DNA of 64,000 bases from Macrostomum hystrix (taxonomy: Eukaryota; Platyhelminthes; Macrostomidae). The stretch lies in contig CATNEN010000002.1 in the NCBI GenBank assembly GCA_950097015.1, forward strand, positions 2,666,001 to 2,730,000, in the 5' to 3' direction. Positions 20,721-34,000 of this stretch are shown in pieces (position 1 is the stretch's first letter; every line of letters starts with the position of its first letter). The position numbers and the translations under genes were made by a program. The notes below the pieces were generated by a model. That model saw nothing but the letters and a program-made list of their open reading frames with translations. It made no database searches and was not told the origin of the DNA.

Positions 20721-23700
20721 AATGTCTAGCAGTGTTAGGAATTAATCTTTTTGTGTGAAGATACCTCACAGTTTTTTATTAAACGTTGTGCGCGGGTATC
20801 TAACTGTGTTCTGCCTAGATATCTATCAATTCTGAGCCTAAATATCAATTGATTCTGAGCATAGATTTATACTCGTACGAGCTATAATCAATACTGAGCC
20901 AAGATATCTCTCGATTGTAAGCCTATATGTATAAAAGACGAAGCCTAGATATATTTATATCCATTAATTCTATGCCTAGTTGCGTGTCAATGCTGTCGAT
21001 CTTGATGTATCAGTATATGATGCCCCGAAACCGTACCCAGAAATTTGACAATATTGTGCCGATATTATTAATTCAGTGCTTTGCTCTGCTAAAAAATAGT
21101 TACGTAAACTTAATATCGGTTAAGTTAAGTTAAGTTAAGTTAACTGATTAACTAACTGTGAGGTTATTTCGCCAACTGACCAATGAGGCGGCCTCAAACC
21201 TTGGTCACTTCGTCAACTGCCAGTAAGACCACCCTTAACTGTTGGTCACTTCGTCAACTCGGCAGTTGACGAAATGATCAGCACCCCACATTTCGCAGTG
21301 AATTTTTTATCCGTGCGCTCTAATCCGAGCCTAACAAACCTGGCTCTGATGCAATCATTAAAATTGGCACTGCAGCCCTCACGCGCAAGCTGAGAAGAAT
21401 GAATTACACTATAAAAGCCTATTAAAAGTAGTTTTTTCTGAATATTTAATTTCCTTAGCAATGGGGTTAAGCTTGATACAAAATCATGGACCACTTGGAG
21501 TAGGCTCCTTATGGGCTTATGCCGGGTTAAGTCGTTATCGGGTTAAGCCGTTAAAGAGTTAGTCAATTGCAAACAAACAAACTAACGAGCAAGATTTACA
21601 TTTTTAGTACATTTGAAAAAAAAATGTTATTAATACTCTGTGTTTGATATTAATTTACGCGTTAAGCACATTCTGAGACTGATAAATTTAAGATTTGTAA
21701 GTGTTAATGAAATATATTTTTTACTATCTAATTATTTCTTACTGTGCATAGCCAACATAATTGTTAATTAACTAGAAAATCATGCCGCAATTGCATTTCA
21801 CAAATCATAACAGTCTTGCTGTAGTCAAAGGCTATATCAGCAACATCGCGAAGCTTTGCATGTTTGTATTAGTAGCAATGTAGCATAGCTGATCTAATTT
21901 GAATATGAATCACGATTTCCAATACCTAAGCCTATGTACTAAGCAATTAAGCCTTAAAATAATTAAGCCTGACTAACTATTTCTAAGATGTTTTAGGGCC
22001 TATATTCTGTCATTTTTATTGTCCAATGTAGCATATATATGTTTCTAGATTAAATGAAGATGTAAACTGTATTATATTGAATTATAAGTCTATGCCATGT
22101 TTAGACACCATTATTAAAAATGTACAATGGCCTATGAAAAAATGATGTATTATAAATATTAGAAATATGAACTTTTCTTTCAAATTGTCAATTGTCATAC
22201 ATAGGCCTATAGGACCCTTAACATATAACAGAATCATGATCCAAACTATAACAGGTTAGTAGCTTGATTTTTCAATCCAAAATTTTATTGTATAATATTG
22301 CTTGAATATTTTAATTATTAAATATTTTTGGGATATTGTTTAATAGTAGTACTTTGCCTTAGCTAGGCCTACCAATACAGCTACATGAGGTAGCGGATAT
22401 AGTGCTTTTTAGATAAATGTGATAGGCCTAGATATGAAATGTTTATAATAACTTCTGTTTCCCGTATCTACTCTCTGTATCCTGAGTTCTCAAATACAGT
22501 TTGCACTGAAGTGAGTAAAATGAAAAGTGCAGAGATATTAGTGACAACAAGAAAAAAAAATATATATAATGAGAAAGAATCACAAAAATTCTAATTAAAC
22601 TATAGCCCCTAAACTAAAGACTTCAATGCTACATATATGGTTATACTTATAGTGATATGTAGGTGGCTATTACATATAAAAACCTTATGAGGGCTGATGA
22701 CAGAGGATAGGCCCTATGTAAAAACACTCAACAGACTGCCTAATAATTCCCTTTAGAAATATTAAATGACATGCAGATTATGGGAAATGTTTCTTATAAT
22801 CTATTGACTCTAAGTAGTGCAAAAATAAACAAGATATCACATGGTTTAGACTTTAGACTGCTGAAAATCGAAACTCTCAATTTCCTGCTATGTCATTGGC
22901 GACTTGCTATGTCAATGCCAACAAGAAAATATTGGATATTTTGACATGGATACAAATAAAGGAAAATTTGGTTATGGCAGAACTCTATTTAATGGTGAAC
23001 AATACGTAAGTTTTTTCAAATTAAAGTTAGATAATCTTTTAGTGAACCAAATAGAGGTTCATTAACTTTATTTGACTCCTGAGCACACAAACACATGTGT
23101 ATAGGTACAAGCTTCTGCCTTGTCTTTCATAGCCAAGCTATGTGACTACATTATTGTTCCTACTTTAGGCTAGCTGGTTAGGATGTGAATGAAATCAGTA
23201 TTAACTCTATAAGCCATGTCTTTCATAAGTAAATTTGGCTTTTATATTGCATTAAGCATTATAAGGATTAAGCTCAGAGACCTTGGCATGTTAGCACCTA
23301 GGCAAAATGTATTTACTTGTTTACCATTCACCTCATTGAGTCCTTTGTAGACAGTTAATTTATAATTCAAAGTGTGTATATCATATATAATCTAAAAATA
23401 TGTTTAATTTAGGTATTAAAAATATACTTCTTTAAAATAGTTTTTCCTTTTTAGGACTTTTAAAAGTTTTGTTTTTAGAAATTTAGAAGATATATCTATT
23501 AATGATTTTGTCATTCTGATCTATGTTGTCTTCATAGTCATCAAAATGTATTAACAGTTTTGACAAGTGCCTTCAAAAAGCAGGGTGCCTATTTGGCACT
23601 GAGGTTCCATTTCTGAGGTCCCAAATTTCGGTGAGCCATAGCACACATTGGGCTCAATAACCCAGTATAAAGTAAACCACAACTCAATGTTTGTTATCTA

Positions 23701-23780
23701 TATATGAAGGCAAAATAAATAGCTTTAGTTTTATGTTTTAAATAACCAAATTTTACATGTGTTCCAATGTTTATTTACAG
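20721..23780. other. AT-rich intergenic region upstream of NIPBL
   Basis: Three kilobases without a supportable gene. Small features: a TTAAGTTAAGTTAAGTTAAC run near 21119-21143 and a related GTTAAG-rich patch at 21520-21560. The last bases (TTTATTTACAG, ending at 23780) form a splice acceptor directly before the NIPBL start. Any NIPBL promoter would lie here, or further upstream if there is a 5' UTR exon. Confidence 0.4.
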
Positions 23781-23782
23781 CA

Positions 23783-26700
23783 ATGATTGGCAATGGAGGA
23801 ATTCCAATACAGAGTCTGGCTGGAATCACAAGCCTCACTGACAGTAAGTTAATCATTTTCTGCATCCGTTGGGTCCATTCGTACGTATTATTATTATATC
23901 ATTTGATTATGATTAAAAAATTAACACCCTCGTCACCCTGTGCAGTCCTGCCGGAGCTTCCGCTGCCCCGTCCTGTGCAGTCCAGCCTGTCCGGCCATCA
24001 GTCGCTCTATTTCAACCAGAGGGTGACTCAACAGTCTGAGCAGCAGCTGTCGCTAGGCCGCAGTCAGCAGCCGCGAATATTGGAGACAATCGGCTGGGCG
24101 CTGACTCAAACTGACACATCATCCATTGAGCTGAAATCGGATCAATGTCCCAGTGTTCATTCGCCTCCGGCACTGTTTCAGGCTGTGCTAGCTCAGAATG
24201 CGCGCCGATTTGAACGCCGGCCTGAGTTCGCACCCTACTGCCGCATGCTACTGACCAATGGCGACAGCGGCGCTCTCGGTTCTTCCGTCTCGGCAGCCGC
24301 TTCTGTGGCTGCCGCCTCTGCGGTGCCAGCTGACGGTGATCCCCCACAGGCTACAGGCGACGTCGACATGGAAGACGATGAAGCTTCTAGCCGGCGCGAA
24401 CGGCATCGGCACAAAAAGAAAAAGCGAAAGAAGGAGCGGAGGTCGTCTTCTTCTAATAGAGACGAGGCTCCTGGCGGGGATGCGGCCAGTTCAACAGCAG
24501 CGCCGCCTGACTCGAGCCAGGTGACGGTGGTCAGCCGTGAAGGCATCAAGATCAAGCTCAAACTGCCATCACCGGTAGTGAAACCTATTCGTATTGAAAA
24601 TCCCGCATCGGAGTGTCCTGTCATTGTATCGTCCGGCGACCAGCCAGACGATGACGCCACTGACGCTCTGCCAGACGCCAGCCTCGTCGACGCCGCCGCA
24701 TCGTCGGAGGCGGCCTCGTCGTCAAGGCACAAGAAGGAGAAACGGAAGAAGCACAAAAAGGATAAGAAGCGTAGACTAGAAGCGGCTGAAGCTGAGGCGG
24801 CTGCGGCGCAACACCAGCAACAGCAACAGCAACCGCCTTTGCAGCCGCTGACTCTGACGATGCCTGCCCAACAATCTGGACCTTCGTCTTCGTCTGCTAC
24901 GCCCGGCCTGGCAGCTATGGGGTCTCCGGGCTACATGCGCCAGCAGCAACAGCAGCAGCAACCAAAGCTACAGGAATTGCTGACTAGGCGTAACAGGCGA
25001 AGTCCTTCTCCGCAGCTGCCTCATCATCAGCATCAGCAGCAGCCAATAGTGCAGGCCCCAATGCAACCGGGTCTATTTGCATCGCCTCATCCTCCACTTC
25101 AGCACCAGCTTGGCCAGTATGATGCAGCAGCGATGATGCAGCCACAGCCTCCGCTACCTCAGGTGTCAAGCGCATTACCGCCATCAATATTTGACAATTT
25201 CTTGCTGCCCGGCTTTCTCACGGGTCCTGTTGGGGCCGATGTCCTGCCGGAGATAGGCGAGAACTGGCCAGATCAACCCGCCCTGTCCTATCCTGGCCTG
25301 GGAGACGCATCCTCTTCTGGATTTCCCGTCATGGACTCTTCCGCGTTTCCCTATCTGCAACAGCTGCCGCTAGGCGCTTCGTCACCGTCGCACATGCAGC
25401 AGCAGGTGCCCCAGCTGTCCATGCAGCCACCAACAGCTCCGCCGATGCATTATCACCACCTGACTGGCGGTGTCAGCGGAGCTGGCAAAGGCGGCGGCAA
25501 GCCGGCCTCCGTTACTGGTGGCGAGGCGACCAAGAATTCCAAATCGAAGCGCGGCAGAGGCGCTCGCCGCGGTGGTGGCGGCGGTCGCGGCGGACGCGGC
25601 GGCCAGATCAGCAGCGAGTTGCGCAACCTCATGGACTGGCGATTGCGCGACCAGGGCCAGACTGGCGACGAATCGCTGGATCCCGCCGACACGGAGTCCT
25701 GGGACTCGCGCCTCTGCCAGCACAATCGTTCGTTTGCCAGTAGGTTTAAAAATCTGCGAAGGCCGGCCGCTCAGCAGCTGCGCGGAGTTCAGAATCTGGC
25801 CGACTATCTGGAGAGCGACGATGATGAAGATGACGAGGAGGGCTCGTCCAAGCGGCAGAGGCGGGACTCTGATGAGGACTATAAAGGTGATGAGTTTGAG
25901 CTGGCTTTTGGCGGTGTGATGGTGTCAATACGGATGCATGGCACGCCTAACAGCTTAATTTCCTTATTTTTTATTTCATGAAACTAATAAATATATGTAA
26001 ACTTTATCTTTTTTTGCACAATTTATTTAAAAAACTTATTCTTTCACTGTCCCATAATAGATTTATTAGCACAATATTGGTATTAAATCTTACATTAGTA
26101 ATCTACAATGAGGAGTTATATTGCTTGCTCGAATGATTGAATAATAGAATTTATATTTCACTTGCTCATTTTATTCTTTCTCTTCAGTGATTCATCAGTC
26201 GATAATTATTCCTTCTAGTCTAAGAATTTTATAGATTATTAGAGTTTAACAAGTTAACTTCAATGAGGCATTTGAAGCGACAGTTAAGTTTGCAACAAGA
26301 GCAGCAGCAGCAGCTGGACGAGCAGAACAACAAGCGACCTCGATTCAGTCTTGATGTGTGCCAAATCGAAGCAGCAACAAACAGCGACACTGTGCTGTGT
26401 CATCAGCAGATACTACTGCTAACCGATGGTAGTAATATCTATCGATTATCTTTTCTTGACCAATTAGTTTTTTCTAACAGTTTGGTATATGGTACTGCGT
26501 TCCCATTTTACCGATTAACGCTCTTGACAACCATTTCTAACAAAACGCCTGTATAAAAGTTTTTAATTGACTGTCGTATTGTTTTGCATGCCATTAAGAC
26601 ATTTCAAATGAACAAGTGCAACAGTTTTAATTTGTTCTTTTTTCAGATGCAACTCATACTACTAGCAGTAAGTACTAGTAGGCAAGTAAGCGCGTTTTAT

Positions 26701-28062
26701 TACGTAATTGTTTTATTTGCAAACAATATACCTTAAAAGTTTTTTATAAGTTAAATTTTATTTTTTGCTTAATATTGCGTTGTGTATCTTGAAAAATTGC
26801 AACAAATGAAAAAAACGATGTGAAGAAATATGTTTCAGGGAAAAAGAAATACACCCACAATGATTTAACTTAAGGAAAAATATTTTTAAGGTAAAATGTT
26901 TCTTAATCCCTGAATGGTTATTTATAAATGTACTGCTGACAAGAACGCGCTGTTTCTAAGAATCCGGCATTGAATTTTGTTCACTCACAGTTCGCATCAA
27001 GGGCAGTTCAGAGGGCCGGTTTCCACCGCTGGCCAAGGGCAATACGGATCGACCACGCGAGCGTGTCAAATGCGGCCTGGGCGTCAATTTGGGCATTCTG
27101 TCCACCGAGGAGATAGTCGCCTCCGAGACATTCGTCCACTTCAAGGAGCTGGTTGATCAGGCTTTGGACGCTGTGGAAGATGTCGACATCAAAGTACTGG
27201 ATGACTCCGACGATCTGCCAGCTGAATTGAAGATTCCTTCCCGACTGTTGTCTGATCTGTGCGCCAAGGCCAACCAGATGAAGGCTGTTGGTGCTATGCG
27301 GGAGGTGCCTGTACAGCGGCTGACCCGACTGCTTACACTGCTGTTAGCCAACATTAAGGATGGAGCTAGGGTGGAGCCGTTTGCAAAGCCGGTGAGTGAT
27401 TTACTGTTTCTGCTGCTCTTGTCACGGTAGACTATGGCAGATTTTGTCATTTTCTTACATGGCAGTGCAGTGCTGCTAGATTACATTTTGAAAATAATTT
27501 TTTATATTCAAATTAACAAAATTCAATAGAATTATACCTGAATTTTCCGTTTTTTTGCTCTAAATTTGAGTCTGAAAATATCGTCATTTTTATAGTAGGT
27601 TGGATCCCATAAGTATTTTATTTTTATCGTAGAGTTAATAAATTAAATGGATTATAATCCCCTCACTTAGCTTGCAGTTCCCCAGAATACATATACTTCA
27701 GTAGTTTCCCATAATTTCTATAAATCCCAGTATGCAATGATGCCGAATGATTTCAGGGCGAAGAAGCTGAAGACACCGAAGGCCGCCTGTGGCGCGAGCT
27801 GTGCATGGAGCGGGTGATGCGCTCAGTTGAAGCCTCACTAACCGCACTAATCATCATGACATCTCCCGGTATGCCCAAGGAGGTGTTCGTTGAGGATGTC
27901 ATTGAGCGGGCGGTGGCGGTGGCGAAGTTCCAATTAAACAACACCGTGTACCCGGAGGCCGACCCGGCTTACCGCAAGGCCAGCCATCACAAGGCCACGC
28001 AGCAGAGCATACGTAGTCAGCGGGCCAAGGAGCGAGGCCACGGCGGTCTGGCTTCCGGCGGA

Positions 28063-28093
<31 letters not shown>

Positions 28094-31000
28094 GGCCCCG
28101 TGCCCTAACTCACCTGTTGAATCGTCTAGTTGAATTAGTTGACAGTTTTGCTCAACTGGTTGATCTGCAGCGGCTAACTGACAATGCCATATTAGCAATG
28201 TCCGGCCTAGCTGTGGCGCCATTCTTTGTAGAGAATGTCGAGAATTTACAGCTAAGTGCTCTCAGACTCTGTCCCATTGTGTTCTGCAAGTATGAGAAAC
28301 ATCGCCAACTCATCTTGGAGGAGCTGTTCGCCTCGCTGGCCCGTCTGCCTAGCAGCAAGCGGAGTCTGCGCAGCTTCCGCCTAAACTCAGAGGAGAGCAT
28401 CCAGATGCTGACTGCCCTGTCACTGCTGCTTGTTCAATCTGTGGTGCGACTACCCGCTGCTGTGCCAACAACTAGGGATCAGGACACCGCGGTTGCTATG
28501 GACCTGTTGGATACCTACGAGTCCGCTAGGAAGACTGCTCAGGTCAGCTGTTAAATATTTGGGATCCTAAACATTTGTCAACTTGGTCAACTTTCTTAGA
28601 GACAAAACTGTCGTCTGACATGACAGACCTGTCATTCTCCATCTACCTGTCATTCTACATCTACCTGTCATTCTCCATCTACCTGTCATTCTCCATCTAC
28701 CTGTCATTCCTCATCTACCTGACATTCTTCATCTACCTGTCATTCTACATCTACCTGTCATTCCTCATCTACCTGACATTCTTTATCTACCTGTCATTCT
28801 CCATCTACCTGTCATTCTCCATCTACCTGTCATTCTCCATCTACCTGTCATTCTACATCTACCTGTCATTCCTCATCTACCTGACATTCTTCATCTACCT
28901 GTCATTCTACATCTACCTGTCATTCTCCATCTACCTGTCATTCTCCATCTACCTGTCATTCTACATCTACCTGTCATTCTCCATCTACCTGTCATTCTCC
29001 ATCTACCTGTCATTCTACATCTACCTGTCATTCTCCATCTACCTGTCATTCCTCATCTACCTGTCATTCTCCATCTACCTGTCATTCTAAATCTACCTGT
29101 CATTCTACATCTACCTGTCATTCTACATCTACCTGTCATTCTCCATCTACCTGTCATTCTCCATCTACCTGTCATTCTACATCTACCTGTCATTCTCCTG
29201 ACATTCTACATCTACCTGTCATTCCTCATCTACCTGTCATTCTCCATCTACCTGTCATTCTCCATCTACCTGTAATTCTACATCTACCTGTCATTCTACA
29301 TCTACCTGTCATTCTACATCTACCTGTCATTCTCTATCTACCTGACATTCTCCATCTACCTGTCATTCCTCATCTACCTGTCATTCTCCATCTACCTGTC
29401 ATTCTACATCTACCTGTCATTCTCCATCTACCTGTCATTCTACATCTACCTGTCATTCTCCATCTACCTGTCATTCTCTATCTACCTGTCATTCTACATC
29501 TACCTGTCATTCTCCATCTACCTGTCATTCCTCATCTACCTGTCATTCTCCATCTACCTGTCATTCTAAATCTACCTGTCATTCTACATCTACCTGTCAT
29601 TCTACATCTACCTGTCATTCTCCATCTACCTGTCATTCTCCATCTACCTGTCATTCTACATCTACCTGTCATTCTCCTGACATTCTACATCTACCTGTCA
29701 TTCCTCATCTACCTGTCATTCTCCATCTACCTGTCATTCTCCATCTACCTGTCATTCTACATCTACCTGTCATTCTACATCTACCTGTCATTCTACATCT
29801 ACCTGTCATTCTCTATCTACCTGACATTCTCTATCTACCTGTCATTCCTCATCTACCTGTCATTCTCCATCTACCTGTCATTCTACATCTACCTGTCATT
29901 CTCCATCTACCTGTCATTCTACATCTACCTGTCATTCTCCATCTACCTGTCATTCTCTATCTACCTGTCATTCTACATCTACCTGTCATTCTACATCTAC
30001 CTGTCATTCTACATCTACCTGTCATTCTACATCTACCTGTCATTCTACATCTACCTGTCATTCCTCATCTACCTGACATTCTTCATCTACCTGTCATTCT
30101 ACATCTACCTGTCATTCCTCATCTACCTGTCATTCTCCATCTACCTGTCATTCTCCATCTACCTGTCATTCTACATCTACCTGTCATTCTACATCTACCT
30201 GTCATTCTACATCTACCTGTCATTCCCTATTTACATTTATTTCCCTTTCTGCCAGTTATTCCGCTATTATATTTTTTTAATTGAATGAATAAAACCATAA
30301 CTTTAATCCCCTAATCGAATTCCCAACACCTTAGGTGTTCCTCATTGTCTTCCTAAACAAGTGCGCCAAGAAGACAGAAGAGCAAGATTACCGTGGCATA
30401 TTCGAGAACTTTGTTGAAGACCTTCTGCTAGCCGTTAACAAGCCCGAATGGCCGGCGGCTGAAATGTTCCTGAGTCTGCTGGGCGGCCTTCTAGTCAAAC
30501 AATTCGCCGACCGCGGCGTTGACCAGTCACTGCGTGTCGCATCATTGGATTACCTTGGCACTGTGGCCTCGCGACTGAGAAAGGATGCTGTCACTAGCGA
30601 GATGAGCGAACAGGTGAGACTAGGATTACAATTCTGGCTTAAACGATTTAAATTCTGGCTCCTTCTCCGTCATTTCCCGTCTACATGTCTAATCATAGCT
30701 ACCAGCCATTTCCTATCTATCATTTCCTATCTACCTGTCATTGCCCATTTACCTGTCATTTGCCCATTTACCTGTCATCTTCTATTTACCTTTCATTCCC
30801 ATTTACCTGTCATTTCCCATCTCCCTGTCATCTTGTATTGACCTTTGATTCCCACTTATCTGTCATTTCCCATCTCCCTGTCATCTTTTATTTACCTGTA
30901 ATTTCCTATTTACCTGTCATATTCTATTCACTTGTCATTTCCCATTTACCTGTCGTTTCCTAACTGTCTTTCGCTATACGTCCTTCGATCTCTCTATGGG

Positions 31001-34000
31001 TCACTAGTCTTGAGCTTTTATTATTGAATGCCTGAATCGTCACGATTGCTGTTATTGTAAGTAGCACAGTTGAGTCTTTTAAATCATGAAATGATAACCA
31101 AACAACAACCAAACGGCATTCAGGATCTCGACAGTCTGGTAGCTGAAATCCGCGGTCACACTCGCGGCATGGACGCATCTGGCGGCGCCGGAGCCGATTC
31201 CTCAGCCGCTGGCAACGAAGCCCCAGTCTCCAAGGAGGAACGAATCGTCATCCTGCAGAAGGCCATTGTGGACTATTTAAACGCTGAAGATGTTGACGCC
31301 TCAATTCACTACGCTGTCAGATTCTATCTGGCCCAGTGGTACAAAGACTGCGCCAAGGAGGTCGAGCGAACCGTTCAACAGCAGCGTGAAGCTTCTAACA
31401 ATGACGAATCGGCGGTGGCACACGAGTCGCTGGACCAATTGGAGACCAGGCGATCGGCCCTACTCATGCGCAGCTGCGAACTCGGCTCCGCTGCTAGTCA
31501 GTTGGCTGCTTCTAAAAGAAGACTGCTTACAACTGGGCGCAACGATACCTACGTGCTGGACTACGAAGAGGCCTGCCTTGTGTGCCGCTATTTGGCATCA
31601 ATGCGACCATTCTCTCAGAGCTTCGATATCTACCTGTCCCAGATACTGAAAGTGCTCAATGAACAGTCTGTAGCTGTGAGAACCAAGGCTATTAAATGCC
31701 TCACAGCTGTTGTTGAAGTTGATCCATCCGTATTAGAGCGGGCAGATATTGAAAGAACAGTGCACGGCCGACTATTGGATAATTCAACTTCTGTTAGGGA
31801 GGCCTGCATTGAACTGATTGGCAAGTTCATTATTATCCGGCCTCAACTGACCGCCCAGTATTATGGCATGCTGTCTGACCGCATTCTCGACACTGGCATC
31901 AGTGTGCGCAAGCGGGTAATTAAAATCTTTCGCGACATCTGCGTTGAACAGCCGGACTTTAATAAAATACCCGAGATGTGTGTCAAAATGATCCGGCGGG
32001 TTAACGACGAAGAAGGCATTCGCAAGCTGGTTAACGAAGTGTTTCAAGCCATGTGGTTCTCGCCAGTGAAAGAGTCTCACAATGTCAAGCTGTTGCAGAA
32101 GGTGATGAACATCACTGATGTCGTGGCTGCCTGCAGGGATCAGGTAAGGCTAGAGTTGCTTTTTTAATCACATTAAAATTACTACTTTACGATATTAGAG
32201 AAACTTGTACATTTAATTCTAAATGTAACGGAATTTCCTCATTAGCGGAAGTTAAAAAAAGTTTTTTTGTCTTTATAGTAGCGAATTAAGTCAAATATGT
32301 ATCTATTTATTGGCCGTGACAATATACAATTGGCCTTGAATGTATGTAAAATTGTTATTGTTAATGTTAATCTAAACATCCTAAGCATTGCTAAACTAGA
32401 AAGTAGCGAAGTCTCCATTTTTTTTTATGTAACGATAACATCGTTTCGGTTACGATAACATCAGTAAAGTAGCGGTACTATTGGTAAAATAACAATTTCC
32501 TCGTTGAAGTAACGATATCATAAGTAAAGTAACGATATCATAAGTAAAGTAACGATTTCATAAGTAAAGTAACGATATCATAAGTAAAGTAACGATATCA
32601 TAAGTAAAGTAACGATATCATAAGTAAAGTAACGATATCATAAGTAAAGTAAAGATGTCATAGGTACAGTAGCGATTGGACATGTTGTCGTAATTTTCAA
32701 CGAACTACTAATTGTTATTACTATTAAGAATTGTAATTCACCTGTTACACTACTGTAGTTAGTAGTCGAGTTTATGCATATAAACAATAGATTTAAAAAG
32801 TATCACAAACCAAAACACTCGCCCAGGGTTACGACTGGTTTGAAGGCCTCCTACGCAGTCTGCTAAAAGAAGAGAAAGAAGAGAAACTCCGCCCAGTTGA
32901 AAAGGCCTGCCGCCAGATAGTTGACACTCTGGTGGCCAATATCATGCGCCTGGAGGAAATATCTAGCAACAACAACCAGCGCCTGGTAGCCTGCCTCTGC
33001 ACCCTGTACATGCTCACCAAGATCCGGCCGAATCTCATGGTTGACCACGCCAGCACCTTGCAGTCTTATTTGAAGATTAAAATTAGCAGCCAGCAAGATA
33101 ATTATGTGCTGCACTATGTGGCCAAGATACTGGAACTCACCGTGCCTCTAATGGAGCATCCCAATGAGGAGGAGCTTTGTTCCATCGAACAGGAGATGGT
33201 CCAACTCACAATGCGCAAGGGCATGATGGTGCTAGACAGTGCCATCGCCTGCCTCAGTGCCGTTGTCAACAGGGTGACGCATAACTACTCGCTGATCAGG
33301 TCGTGCTTCAATCTGTTCTACACTCCAATTGATCGCCAGCAGCAGGAGAACATTGCCACAGGCGCTGAGCTCATTGATCCCAGACAGAAGCCGTCAATAC
33401 TGCGCGGCCTGTACACAGTCGGCCTGCTGTTGAAGTACTTCGATCTGGAGAGTATTACAACTTACGAGACTGGGGCTATTATGCAGCGCGTATTCAGCTC
33501 CTTCATGTTCTTCTGCTCCCAGTGCGCCGATCCGGATGTTGTGAAGAAATCCCTTATGGGTCTGGGATTTATGTGTGCCAGGCATTCCCACCTGCTGTTG
33601 CAGGATCCATTGAAGTCTTATTATTGCGGACTAATCTCATCGCCAACCGTGTCTGACGAGACCAAGGCTCTGGTGCTGAAGAATCTCACCAATTTCCTGC
33701 TGGAAGAAGAGGCCAACATGGTGCAGGCCGACTCGCACTGGAAGGATCATGTTCAGCAGGAGTCGCTGAAGGAGATGCACGATGTGCAGAGTGGCAAAGC
33801 TAGCATGGTTGCACAGGCCTACCTGGATCAGGTGCGCCTGATTAACTGCGGTTCTATTCTGCCACTTCTTCAGGTTCTATTCAGTCAATTCCTCAGGTTC
33901 TATTCTGCCACTTCTTCAGGTTCTATTCAGCCAATTCTTCAGGTTCTATTCAGCCACTTCTTCAGGTTCTATTCTGCCACTTCTTCAGGTTCTATTCAGC

